64,000 bases of DNA, taken from the NCBI RefSeq assembly GCF_003387475.1, contig NZ_QUNO01000014.1:248001-312000 (forward strand). Direction: 5' to 3'. The stretch's first letter is position 1; the number at the start of each line of letters is the position of its first letter. The translations under genes and the position numbers were made by a program. Positions 52,616-60,470 of this stretch are shown piece after piece. The notes below the pieces were generated by a model. It was not told where the DNA came from. It made no database searches and saw only the letters and a program-made list of their open reading frames with translations. This DNA comes from Kutzneria buriramensis (GTDB lineage Bacteria; Actinomycetota; Actinomycetes; Mycobacteriales; Pseudonocardiaceae).

Positions 52616-55489
52616 TCAGGCCGAGGCGGCGTCGTCGAGCCGCGCGAGGGCGGCCCGCACCACCTCCGGGTCGTGCGTGGTCCAGAACGGCGGCAGCGAA
52701 GCCCGCAGGAAACCGCCGTACCGGGCGGTGGCCAGCCGCGGGTCGAGGATGGCGACGACGCCCTTGTCGTTGGTGGAGCGCAGCAGCCGACCGGCGCCCT
52801 GCGCGAGCAACAGGGCGGCGTGCGTGGCGGCCACGGTGAGGAAACCGTTGCCGCCACGGGCCTCCACGGCCCGCTGCCTGGCCGAGGCGAGCGGATCGTC
52901 GGGGCGGGGGAAGGGAATCCGATCGACGATGACGAGTTGCAGCGAGTCGCCGGGCACGTCGACGCCCTGCCACAGGGACAGCGTCCCGAACAGGCAGCAC
53001 CGCACGTCGTCGGCGAACTTCTTGACCAGCTGGGCGGTGGAGTCCTCGCCCTGACACAGCACGGGATACTCGATACGGGTGCGGATCGCCTCGGCGGCCT
53101 GCTTGGCGGCGCGCATGGACGAGAACAGCCCCAGCGTCCGCCCGCCGGCCGCGTTGACCAGCTCGACGATCTCGTCGAGGTAGGCCTGCGGCAGGCCGTC
53201 CCGGCCGGGTGTGGGCAGATGCCTTGCCAGGTAAAGGATTCCGCTGCGCCCGTGCTCGAACGGGGAGCCGACGTCCATGCCGCTCCAGCGAGGGGCGCTC
53301 AGGTCCGACGGCGGTTCCTTGTCGGTGGCGGTGGCATCGAGCTCCCGGACCTGGCTGGAGGCCGGCAGCCCCCACTGCCGGGCCAGGGCGTCGAAGGTGC
53401 CGCCGAGCGTGAGCGTGGCCGAGGTGAGCACGGTGGTCCGCGGCGCGAACAGGCGCTCCCGCAGCAGGCCGCCGACGCCGAGCGGGGCCACCTTCACCGT
53501 GGGCGGCTTGCTGTCGTCACGGAAATCGCCGGCCAGCCACACCACGTCCCGCCGATGCGCCTCGTCGCCGTCGAACGCCTCCAACAGCCGCACGGAGGTG
53601 TCGTGGATCTCGTCCAGCATCGCCAGCGCGAGCTTGCGGCCGACCGCCCCCTCGGGATCCTCCTTGCGTTCGGGGCCGAGCGCGGTGATGCAGCGGTGCG
53701 CGGCGTCCCGCACGGCCGCCAGCGCGCCGGACAGTGCCCGCGGCATCGCGTCGAGCCGCCCGATCGGCATCTCCGACAGCACGATCTCCAGGCCCTCGCC
53801 GGACTCCGACAGCTGATCGGCGACGTCGTCCTCGATCTGCCGCCCGCACCGCCGCACGGCGACCGCCAGCGCCGCGGTCGACAGCTCCGCGGTGGCCACC
53901 GACGTAACCCGGTCGACCAGGTCGTGCGCCTCGTCCACGATCACCAGATCGTGCTCCGGCAACACCTTGTAGCCCTCGAGGGCGTCGATCGCGAGCAGCG
54001 CGTGATTGGTGACGACCACGTCCGCCCGCCCCGCCTCGGCCCGCGCCCGCTCCGCGAAGCAGTCCACGCCGATCGGGCACTTCGAGACGCCGAGACATTC
54101 CTTGGCGCTCACGGAAAGCTGCCGCCACGCCTGATCGCTGACACCCGGCACCAGTTCGTCCCGGTCGCCCGTCTCGGTGTCCGACGACCACTCGTGCAGG
54201 CGCTTCACGTCCCGACCCAGCCGGGAGATCGCGAACGGGTCGAACAGGCCCTCGTCCTCCGGCTCGTCCGGCGCCCCGGAATGCACCCGGTGCATGCACA
54301 GATAGTTGCGGCGGCCCTTCAGGATCGCGAACGTGGGCTCGCGGCCCAGCGACTTCTTCAACGCCTTGGCCAGCCGCGGCAGATCCCGGTCCACCAGCTG
54401 CCGCTGCAACGCGATCGTCGCCGTGGACACCACCACCGTGGCCTCCTCGGCCACCGCGTGCCGGACCGCGGGCACCAGGTAGCCCAACGATTTCCCGGTG
54501 CCGGTGCCCGCCTGCACGGCCAGGTGCTCGCCCGTGCGGATCGCCCGCTCCACCGCCAGCGCCATCTCCACCTGTCCGGGCCGCTGCGTACCGCCGACGG
54601 CTTCGACGGCTTCGGCGAGCAGGGATTCGACTGAGGGCAGTTCCGGCACGAGCGAGACGTTACCCGCAACCCCTGACAGTGTTGGATTGCGCCGCCTTCG
54701 GCGTCGCGGCTCGGCCCCTTCGGGGCCGGTGCCTTCCCTGGCCGGATTTCGATCGCCCGCGTCGGCTCGTGCGGTGGTCGCGTCGGGTGGCGGCCGATCG
54801 AAATCCGGCGACGGTCCAGGCACCGGCGGGGCCTCGCGCAACTCACCCGACCAGGGCCGCCGGGTGTCTCGGACAGCGCCGAGAGCTGTGGCGCAGGCGT
54901 CCCGCACCGCCGCCTCCGACGGGGTCGGAACTCCCTGCTCCGCCGCGAGTTCGGCCAGCGAGCACATGGTGACGCCGGGCAGCGCGCACGCCGTGAAGTC
55001 GCGGTACACCGACATGTCCGGGTCGACGTTGACGGCGAACCCGTGGCTGGTCACCCCGCGCCGGATCCGCATGCCGATCGACACCAGCTTGCGGTGATCC
55101 GGCGTCCACACCCCGACCAGGCTGTTCGCGCCGGGCGGCGTGTCCCGCCTGATGGTGGCGAATCCCAGCGCCGCCAGCGCGTCGATCAGCCCGTTCTCCA
55201 CCCACCGCACGACGTCCACCGGCCCGCGGTCGCGGACGTTGATCACCAGGTACCCGACGAGCTGGCCGGGGCCGTGATACGTGGCGTAACCACCGCGGTC
55301 CACCTGCACGGTCGGCATCCCGGCGGGCAGATCAGCCGGATCCGTCCGCGGTCCGTAGGTGACGACGGGCGGGTGGCTCAGCAGGAACAGCCGGTCCTCG
55401 GCCCGGCCCTCCTGCCGCTCCGTCACCCACCCGCGCATGTCCTCGGCGGCCCGCTCGTACTCGACGACCCCGAGATCAACCCGCCGCAT
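52616..55489 (-). CDS. lipB-dinG: LipB octanoyltransferase fused in frame to DinG-type helicase
   Basis: One uninterrupted 957-codon frame. Residues 1-217 are LipB, which moves octanoyl from acyl carrier protein to lipoyl domains: RGGYATYHGPGQLVGYLV, RKLVSIGMRIRRGVTSHGFA (catalytic K134) and FTACALPG (C168). Residues about 218-268 are encoded by repeat R5 and look non-natural (RADAGDRNPAREGTGPEGAE, then RRRRRR). From about 281 begins a DinG/XPD-type helicase: Walker A AGTGTGKS (327-334), iron-sulfur cysteines (YLCMHR, ECLGVSKCPIGVDC), DEAH box VDEAHDL and terminal motif VI GRLLRS. A GTG at 54649 could start the helicase separately, but has no good ribosome site. No stop separates the two. Confidence 0.85.
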   Translation of the reverse strand: MRRVDLGVVEYERAAEDMRGWVTERQEGRAEDRLFLLSHPPVVTYGPRTDPADLPAGMPTVQVDRGGYATYHGPGQLVGYLVINVRDRGPVDVVRWVENGLIDALAALGFATIRRDTPPGANSLVGVWTPDHRKLVSIGMRIRRGVTSHGFAVNVDPDMSVYRDFTACALPGVTMCSLAELAAEQGVPTPSEAAVRDACATALGAVRDTRRPWSGELREAPPVPGPSPDFDRPPPDATTARADAGDRNPAREGTGPEGAEPRRRRRRNPTLSGVAGNVSLVPELPSVESLLAEAVEAVGGTQRPGQVEMALAVERAIRTGEHLAVQAGTGTGKSLGYLVPAVRHAVAEEATVVVSTATIALQRQLVDRDLPRLAKALKKSLGREPTFAILKGRRNYLCMHRVHSGAPDEPEDEGLFDPFAISRLGRDVKRLHEWSSDTETGDRDELVPGVSDQAWRQLSVSAKECLGVSKCPIGVDCFAERARAEAGRADVVVTNHALLAIDALEGYKVLPEHDLVIVDEAHDLVDRVTSVATAELSTAALAVAVRRCGRQIEDDVADQLSESGEGLEIVLSEMPIGRLDAMPRALSGALAAVRDAAHRCITALGPERKEDPEGAVGRKLALAMLDEIHDTSVRLLEAFDGDEAHRRDVVWLAGDFRDDSKPPTVKVAPLGVGGLLRERLFAPRTTVLTSATLTLGGTFDALARQWGLPASSQVRELDATATDKEPPSDLSAPRWSGMDVGSPFEHGRSGILYLARHLPTPGRDGLPQAYLDEIVELVNAAGGRTLGLFSSMRAAKQAAEAIRTRIEYPVLCQGEDSTAQLVKKFADDVRCCLFGTLSLWQGVDVPGDSLQLVIVDRIPFPRPDDPLASARQRAVEARGGNGFLTVAATHAALLLAQGAGRLLRSTNDKGVVAILDPRLATARYGGFLRASLPPFWTTHDPEVVRAALARLDDAASA
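54689..54838 (+). repeat. Structured repeat R5, inside the lipB-dinG frame
   Basis: R-family copy aligned base by base with R2 (same leader GCCGCCTTCGGCGTCGCGG, GGCCCC-TTC-GGGGCC). Stems GCCGGTGCC (54725) / GGCACCGGC (54819) and a perfect 15-bp GCCGGATTTCGATCG (54741) / complement (54795). R2 has GCCGATGC/GCATCGGC in stem 2, so both arms changed together. It is read through in frame by the minus strand. Confidence 0.9.
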
Positions 55490-55501
55490 GGACCACCGTC
55501 C

Positions 55502-55633
55502 TCAGAGCTTGATGACCTCAAGACCAGGAGTGCCGTCGTAATCGTCGTCTTGTGTGGCAACCGGCAGACCGGGCCGACTCTGCTCCACCGCCACGAAAAA
55601 CGATGTGTCGGCCAGCACGGTGCGAATAGTCAC
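55502..55633 (-). pseudogene. VapC toxin with large internal deletion
   Basis: The 43-codon frame begins TIRTVLADTSFFVAVEQSR, the PIN-domain start with its first acidic residue, and jumps directly to LPVATQDDDYDGTPGLEVIK, the usual VapC C-terminus. About 90 residues between, including the central metal-binding acids, are absent. GTG start overlaps the antitoxin stop by 4 bp, as in intact vapBC loci. The ends are in frame, which suggests a clean deletion. It cannot be an active RNase. Confidence 0.8.
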
Positions 55634-55890
55634 TGGTCAGGTGCCTTGTCCCACGGATCGTCGAGGTCGTCGGTCGTCTCGCGGAGATCGTCGAGAAGCC
55701 CGGCGTCGGCGCGGTTCGCGACGATCTCGGCCCGAGCCAGATACGGCCTGCGCGGCGGTAACGGGACGAGTCGGGCCACGGGTCGACCGCTGACGGTGAC
55801 CGTCAGCTCTTCACCCGCCTCGACGCGATGCAGGACCTCACTGGTGTGGTTCCGCAGTTCGCGCAGTGCGACCTCGTCCATGACGGCCAC
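55630..55890 (-). CDS. vapB: Phd/YefM-type antitoxin
   Basis: Predicted 86-residue antitoxin. EVALRELRNHTSEVLHRVEAGEELTVTVSGRPVARLVPL is the classic Phd/YefM DNA-binding N-terminal fold; the acidic tail (DDLRETTDDLDDPWDK) would wrap the toxin. The GTG at 55890 fits GAGG at 8 nt spacing. Its palindromic operator lies directly upstream. The partner toxin is internally deleted, so this may now only repress itself or act on a toxin elsewhere. Confidence 0.88.
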   Translation of the reverse strand: MAVMDEVALRELRNHTSEVLHRVEAGEELTVTVSGRPVARLVPLPPRRPYLARAEIVANRADAGLLDDLRETTDDLDDPWDKAPDQ

Positions 55891-55894
55891 CGTA

Positions 55895-55928
55895 GCGACC
55901 TCTGTAGCACAACAGCTACAGAGGTCGC
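55895..55928. promoter_or_regulatory. Operator palindrome of the vapB gene
   Basis: GCGACCTCTGTAGC / GCTACAGAGGTCGC, perfect 14-bp arms with a 6-nt spacer (ACAACA), starting 5 bp before the vapB start and ending at the bioY stop codon. Typical autoregulatory site for Phd/YefM antitoxins; the same stem may end bioY transcripts. Confidence 0.75.
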
Positions 55929-55929
55929 A

Positions 55930-56517
55930 TCAGTGCTGCTGGAAGCGGTGGACGAGGGCCCAGGTGCCGGGGAGCAGGCCGGCGGCGAGGGCGATCTTGA
56001 TGGCGTCGCCGAGGAGGAAGGGCGCGACGCCGGCGAGGAGCGCGGCGTGCAGGTCCATGCCGGTGGCGGCCATCAGCCACGGCACGCCGACGGCGTAGAT
56101 GATCAGGTTGCCCACCACCATGGTCCCGACGGTGCGCAGCGGCGTGCGGTCGCCGCCGCGGTTGGCGAGAGCCCCGACGAGGGCGCTGGCGGCGATGAAA
56201 CCGACGAGATACCCGCCGGTGACGGCGGCCCAACCGGAGGCCCCGCCGGTGAACCACGGCACGCCGGCGACGCCCGCGAGGAAGTACAGCGCCAGCGACA
56301 GCCCGCCGCGCTTCCACCCGAGACCGGCGCCGACCAGCAGGGCGGCGAATGTCTGACCGGTGACCGGCACCGGGCTGCCGGGGATGTGCACGGCGATCTG
56401 TGCGGCCAATCCGGTCAGCCCGGCGCCGGCCAACACCAGCGCGACGTCCTTGGTCAGTGCGCCGGGAATGGCGTCGGCCAGCACAGCACGGCGGTTGGTC
56501 ACAGCAAGTACGGACAT
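55930..56517 (-). CDS. bioY: BioY biotin transporter S-component
   Basis: Predicted 195-residue membrane protein that binds biotin in the energy-coupling-factor system. PVPVTGQTFAALLVGAGLGWKRG is the BioY hallmark region, with further helices GGLSLALYFLAGVAGVPWF and TGGYLVGFIAASALVGALA. No bioM/bioN genes adjoin, so it either works alone or uses a distant ECF module. ATG behind GAGGAGGGA. It is the last gene of the same-strand series with the radical SAM genes but is preceded by 74 bp. Confidence 0.9.
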   Translation of the reverse strand: MSVLAVTNRRAVLADAIPGALTKDVALVLAGAGLTGLAAQIAVHIPGSPVPVTGQTFAALLVGAGLGWKRGGLSLALYFLAGVAGVPWFTGGASGWAAVTGGYLVGFIAASALVGALANRGGDRTPLRTVGTMVVGNLIIYAVGVPWLMAATGMDLHAALLAGVAPFLLGDAIKIALAAGLLPGTWALVHRFQQH

Positions 56518-56591
56518 CAGGTCCCTCCTCAGGCGACAGCCACTCGCTGTGACCCTAATCGGCGAAAGGTAGGGGACCTTTGGGACTTTTC

Positions 56592-56630
56592 TCACCATGT
56601 CTTCCGGGGGTCGAGCTTGGGCAGTGCCAT
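56592..56630 (-). CDS. 12-codon peptide ORF MALPKLDPRKTW behind a perfect Shine-Dalgarno
   Basis: ATG at 56630, stop TGA at 56592, directly after the radical SAM gene. The sequence AGGAGGTGATCC (minus strand, 56644-56633) is complementary over all 12 nt to the 16S rRNA 3' end and ideally spaced (8 nt from GGAGG to ATG). Such a signal is far stronger than at nearly any gene here. The peptide ends in Trp and contains K, D, P and R. Candidates: precursor of a ribosomal peptide modified by the adjacent radical SAM enzyme, or a translational signal. No homologue is claimed. Confidence 0.6.
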   Translation of the reverse strand: MALPKLDPRKTW

Positions 56631-56645
56631 CGGGATCACCTCCTC

Positions 56646-57650
56646 TCAGTACACGAGCAGCGGGTACATCGGTCGGTTGTCGATGCGCGCGAGGTCCTCG
56701 GCGGACGCGAAGTGGCGGTCGAGGGTCCGCACGGCGTCGGCCCACTGCCGCATGGTGCGCACGGGCGCGAGCGTCTCCGTGACGACGGGGTCGCGCCAGC
56801 GGGCGATCGCCCGCTGCCACAGCACTTCCCACGGTTCGAGACGCAGGTTGCCCACGGTGCCCTCGTAGAAGGTCATGGCCCGCACGCTGCCGTCGGCCTC
56901 GACGAACATGGCCTGCGAGCCGGGGCCGATCTCGTCGTCGGGATGCATCATCACGCACCGGTTGTCGGTCGTCTCGACCAGCACGGACTGGGGCGCAAGC
57001 GCTTGCAGCTCGGCGCGCAGGGCGTCGTCGGCCAGCCGGGCCCACTGCTCCTCGGTGACGAGCTCGTGCAGGGCGAACCCGGCGCGGCTGGCCAGCCCGA
57101 ACGGCGTCGCCGCCTCGAACCCGATCCGCCGCAGGTTCGAGAAGCGTGGCGCGATGTCGGTGCAGTACGAGGCGAGCTGGTCGAAGTTGCTCCGCATGAC
57201 GGCGCAGTCGATGGCGAACCGGATGTCGCCGGCGCCGTCGAGCAGCTCCAGTGCCCGCATCGCACGGTCGAACGAGCCGGCGCGGCCGCGCAGCCGGTCA
57301 TGGACCTCGGCGGTCGCGCCGTCGACGCTCACCACGACGCGGTCGCAGGATTCGGCCAGGCGCGGCACCATTTCCGCGCTCAGCGGCCAGCCACCGGTGT
57401 ACAGCGCGACGAGGATGCCCGCCCCGCGCAGGCGTTCGGCCACCTCGAAGATCTCGCGGACCACCAGCGGCTCGCCGCCGCACAGGTCCACGAGCGCCGG
57501 CCCCATCTCGATGACGGCGTCGGCCACGCGCAGCAGGTCGTCCCGGTCCAGCTGGCGCGCGGGCCGCCGGCCGGCCTCCGAGTAGCAGTGCTCGCAACGC
57601 AGCGGGCACGCGTGGGTGATGTCCCAGACAACGACGTGCGGACCGTCCAT
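56646..57650 (-). CDS. Radical SAM protein
   Basis: Predicted 334-residue radical SAM enzyme. HACPLRCEHCYSEAG holds the CxxxCxxC cluster motif; DLCGGEPLV is the GGE motif and RVVVSVDGATAEVHDRLRG the strand-5 region. The C-terminal part contains GTVGNLRLEPWEVLW, which resembles SPASM/twitch maturases, but the auxiliary-cluster cysteines are mostly absent. In this setting a maturase of a short peptide or another small molecule is likely. Stop codon TGA precedes the strong ribosome site of the 12-codon ORF by 1 nt. Confidence 0.88.
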   Translation of the reverse strand: MDGPHVVVWDITHACPLRCEHCYSEAGRRPARQLDRDDLLRVADAVIEMGPALVDLCGGEPLVVREIFEVAERLRGAGILVALYTGGWPLSAEMVPRLAESCDRVVVSVDGATAEVHDRLRGRAGSFDRAMRALELLDGAGDIRFAIDCAVMRSNFDQLASYCTDIAPRFSNLRRIGFEAATPFGLASRAGFALHELVTEEQWARLADDALRAELQALAPQSVLVETTDNRCVMMHPDDEIGPGSQAMFVEADGSVRAMTFYEGTVGNLRLEPWEVLWQRAIARWRDPVVTETLAPVRTMRQWADAVRTLDRHFASAEDLARIDNRPMYPLLVY

Positions 57651-57700
57651 GGCTCAGCACGGTGCGCCCCGCGCCGTCCCGATCGCCAGGGAAGGAATTC

Positions 57701-58234
57701 CTAGGTGACCCGGGAGGATTTCCCGGTTCGCCGCCGCACGACCAGCCATCCGAACAGCACCAGCGAGGCCAGGCTGCCGACCACGTTGATCAGCGAGCCC
57801 AGCAGCGTGTGGCCGACCAGGTAGCCGGTGTCCGCGCCGAGCCAGCTGACCAGGCCGACAAGCGACAGGATGCGCAGCTGGTTGACCGCGACCAGGGCCA
57901 GCGCGGCGAAACCCAGCGCCACCACCACTTTCCCGGTGATGCGCGGCACCAGCGCGACCAGCACCGAGGCGAGCAGCAGCAGCGGCACGAGCAGGAACGC
58001 GGATGTGCCCTCGGGAGTCATCCGCATGCCGAGCGGGTGATCGGTGTCGAGTCCGAAGTACACCGCGTGCGCCGCGCCGTCCAGTCGCACGCCGGACGGC
58101 TGGAACACCAGTGCCGCAAGGGAGATCTCCGCACGCTGGTACAGCCGGTGCACGAGCGCGAGCACCGCGGCGGCCGCCACCAGCAGCACCACCACGGCCG
58201 GGGCCCGGACGCGCGGGGCCGTCACTGCTGTCAC
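57701..58234 (-). CDS. Exosortase/archaeosortase-like membrane protein lacking the cysteine
   Basis: Predicted 177-residue protein with about six hydrophobic helices. It keeps the family's VNQLRILSLVGLV (conserved N and R) and GYLVGHTLLGSLINVVG (H). Where exosortases carry the catalytic E-C-T/S-G segment, this protein reads TPEGTSAFLL, so the cysteine position is Gly. GTG start behind AAAGGA. It precedes the radical SAM gene by 50 bp. It may be a catalytically dead scaffold, or a related but different activity. Confidence 0.65.
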   Translation of the reverse strand: MTAVTAPRVRAPAVVVLLVAAAAVLALVHRLYQRAEISLAALVFQPSGVRLDGAAHAVYFGLDTDHPLGMRMTPEGTSAFLLVPLLLLASVLVALVPRITGKVVVALGFAALALVAVNQLRILSLVGLVSWLGADTGYLVGHTLLGSLINVVGSLASLVLFGWLVVRRRTGKSSRVT

Positions 58235-58402
58235 GCGTAGTCCTTTCACGTTCGCGTCCAGCGAGGTATCGGTACCGCGTGACATCCCCTGAACGGCCGG
58301 AACGGGTGGTCGGACGACGCTGAACCGGCTGACATCGGCACGGTGCGTAGTGACTGCTGGGCGGAACGGCTGAACGGGGTCCCTCGTGTGGGTCGCCGGC
58401 CT

Positions 58403-58430
58403 TTGACTGATTCGGGTGAAGGTCAATAGT
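58403..58430 (+). promoter_or_regulatory. Candidate promoter of the wecB operon
   Basis: TTGACT (58403-58408) and AATAGT (58425-58430) with 16-bp spacing, about 29 bp before the 16-codon ORF. A good sigma-70-like pair for this organism. Confidence 0.5.
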
Positions 58431-58458
58431 CCAAAGCCCGCACCCCTGGAGGACAAGC

Positions 58459-58509
58459 ATGCGCAACCGGACCCTGCCCGCCCGCCGACCGTCCACACGG
58501 GACATGTGA
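58459..58509 (+). CDS. 16-codon leader ORF upstream of wecB
   Basis: MRNRTLPARRPSTRDM, ATG preceded by GGAGG at 6 nt. Its TGA overlaps the GAGGAG ribosome site of the epimerase gene, so ribosomes finishing it would be placed to start the next gene. Arg-rich and without hydrophobic segment. Either a translational leader or a peptide product. No family recognised. Confidence 0.55.
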   Translation: MRNRTLPARRPSTRDM

Positions 58510-58521
58510 GGAGCAAGCCTC

Positions 58522-59685
58522 TTGAGCACCGAAGTGCTGCTGCTGGCCGGAACCCGGCCGGAGGCACTCAAGGCCGCGCCGGTGGCGCTCGCGCTGGCCG
58601 GCCATCCCCTGCTGCGTCCGATGATCGTGCACAGCGGTCAGCACGTGGGCCTGGTCGAGCAGGCGCTGGCCCCGTTCGACCTGCGCCCGGACGCGTTCGT
58701 GCCGCTGCGCCGCGAGATCGGTAGCCAAGCTGAGCTGGTCTCGGGCGTGCTGCGACGACTGGACGAGCTGATCGTGCGCCGCCGCCCGGCTGCCGTGCTG
58801 GTCCAGGGCGACACGTCCACCGCGCTCGCCGGCGCGCTCGCCGCCTACTGGCGCGGAGTGCCCGTCGCACACCTGGGCGCCGGGCTGCGCAGCGGCGACC
58901 TGGCCTCGCCCTTCCCTGAGGAGGGCAACCGGCAGATGATCTCCCGCATCGCCGCGCTGCACCTCGCCCCGACGGAGGCCGCCGCCCGCGCGCTGCTCGC
59001 CGAGGCCGTGCCCGGAAAGCGAATCACCATCACCGGAAACACCATTGTGGACGCGCTGCACCGCATCACGGCCGCGAGGCTGCCGCCGCGCAGCCAGGTC
59101 CTGCTCGACCTGGAGGCGCAGGTCAGCGCCGACGGTGGTCGGATCGTGCTGGTGACCGTCCACCGCCGTGAATCGTGGGGCGAGCCGCTGGATCGGGTGC
59201 TTGCCGCCGTGCGGTCCATGGTGGACCGCCACCCTGACATTCACGTGCTGCTGCCGCTGCACCCGAACCCGACCGTGCAGGCGCAGGTGTCCGGAGCGCT
59301 CCAGGGCCACGACCGCGTCTGGCTGTGCGACCCGCTGGACTACCCGGACCTGCTTCGGGCGCTGCGCCAGGCAGCGCTCGTCGTCACGGATTCCGGTGGC
59401 CTACAGGAGGAAGCGCCCAGTTTCGGGGTGCCGGCACTGGTCGTGCGGGACACTCCCGACCGGCTCGAGGCGGTCGACGCCGGCTACGCGTGGGTGGTCG
59501 GCACCGACGACACCCGCATCGTCGCCGAGGCCGACTGGCTGCTCGGCTCGCACCTGCGGCTGCCCACCGGGCACAACCCGTTCGGTGACGGGCAGGCGGG
59601 CCATCGGGTGGTCGCCGCACTCGACCGGCTGCTGGGCACGGGCGGAGTCGGCGCGCAGACGCCGGAATTGATCGCCCTCCGCTGA
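58522..59685 (+). CDS. wecB: UDP-N-acetylglucosamine 2-epimerase (non-hydrolysing)
   Basis: Predicted 387-residue enzyme that makes UDP-ManNAc for wall or capsule polymers. Marks: GTRPEALKAAPV, MIVHSGQHVGLVEQAL, VQGDTSTALAGALAAYWRGVPVAHLGAGLRSGD, FPEEGNRQMIS, VTVHRRESWG (HRRE), VTDSGGLQEEAPSFGVPALVVRD. TTG start, 9 nt behind GAGGAG. Divergent from the exosortase-like gene by about 290 bp. Slightly longer than E. coli WecB (376). Confidence 0.93.
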   Translation: MSTEVLLLAGTRPEALKAAPVALALAGHPLLRPMIVHSGQHVGLVEQALAPFDLRPDAFVPLRREIGSQAELVSGVLRRLDELIVRRRPAAVLVQGDTSTALAGALAAYWRGVPVAHLGAGLRSGDLASPFPEEGNRQMISRIAALHLAPTEAAARALLAEAVPGKRITITGNTIVDALHRITAARLPPRSQVLLDLEAQVSADGGRIVLVTVHRRESWGEPLDRVLAAVRSMVDRHPDIHVLLPLHPNPTVQAQVSGALQGHDRVWLCDPLDYPDLLRALRQAALVVTDSGGLQEEAPSFGVPALVVRDTPDRLEAVDAGYAWVVGTDDTRIVAEADWLLGSHLRLPTGHNPFGDGQAGHRVVAALDRLLGTGGVGAQTPELIALR

Positions 59686-59786
59686 CGTGTCACTCGTCCG
59701 GGTGGCTATCGCGCTGTCGGGTTACATGACGGCGACCGAGCGCAGATGATCGGACGCGAACGACCCTCACCGAAGGAAGGACGACG

Positions 59787-60434
59787 ATGTTCAGCAGGAG
59801 CGCGCGGCGCGTCGGAGCCGGGGCGGCCGCGGTGCTCGCGGCGATGGCCCTCACGGCGATTCCGGCCGGGGCGACGCCGCTTGGCCAGACCTCGCTGGGC
59901 TCGGTCGACGTCACCCGCGACGGGCGCCCGGTCACGGTGCCGCCGATCGCGCAGTGCGATGTCACCGCGGACCAGCAGAACTCCAGCAACGGCACGCACG
60001 CCTACGGCGTGGCGAACTTCGGCGCCGGCAACACCAGCTGCACCAAGGACGCCGGCGCGAAGACCGCGAAGATGACGGCCAGCGGCAACAGCTTCGACCT
60101 GACCGCCCTCGTGCCGTACGGCGGCCCGGAGATCAAGCTCGCCAACTACAGCGCGAGCTGCTCGGCCACCACGACAAGCACCACGGTCGCCTTCCAGTTC
60201 AGCGGCCTCCAGGGCGTGACCGCGCCGAAGCCGATCCCGGCCAACTACACCACCACCGTCGGCCCGGCCGACGACCCGCAGGCCCGCGTCACCTTCAACG
60301 AGGTGATCCAGGCCGAGCCCAACGACGGCAGCGTGACCATCAACATGCTGCACATCCAGCTCTACCCGAACGGCGACGGCCCGATGAGCGGCGACGTGAT
60401 CGTCGGTCACGCCGCCTGCTCGCCGACGTCATGA
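59787..60434 (+). CDS. Secreted protein, choice-of-anchor-P-like
   Basis: Predicted 215-residue exported protein. A clear signal peptide (VGAGAAAVLAAMALTAIPAGA) is followed by a beta-rich Ser/Thr/Asn domain with two cysteine pairs and a C-terminal INMLHIQLYPNGDGPMSGD then VIVGHAACSP. The end resembles secreted actinobacterial proteins called choice-of-anchor P, from memory. No sorting signal or membrane tail is visible. ATG behind GAAGGAAGG. Close to the exosortase-like gene but on the other strand. Confidence 0.7.
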   Translation: MFSRSARRVGAGAAAVLAAMALTAIPAGATPLGQTSLGSVDVTRDGRPVTVPPIAQCDVTADQQNSSNGTHAYGVANFGAGNTSCTKDAGAKTAKMTASGNSFDLTALVPYGGPEIKLANYSASCSATTTSTTVAFQFSGLQGVTAPKPIPANYTTTVGPADDPQARVTFNEVIQAEPNDGSVTINMLHIQLYPNGDGPMSGDVIVGHAACSPTS

Positions 60435-60435
60435 C

Positions 60436-60470
60436 GGCTGCGGGGTTCCCGCCCGGGACCCCGCTCAGCC
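60436..60470. terminator. Hairpin between convergent genes
   Basis: GGCTG-CGGGGT ... ACCCCG-CTCAGCC form an interrupted stem just after the secreted-protein stop. The pncA stop codon (60465-60467) lies within its right arm, so it can end both transcripts. Confidence 0.6.
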
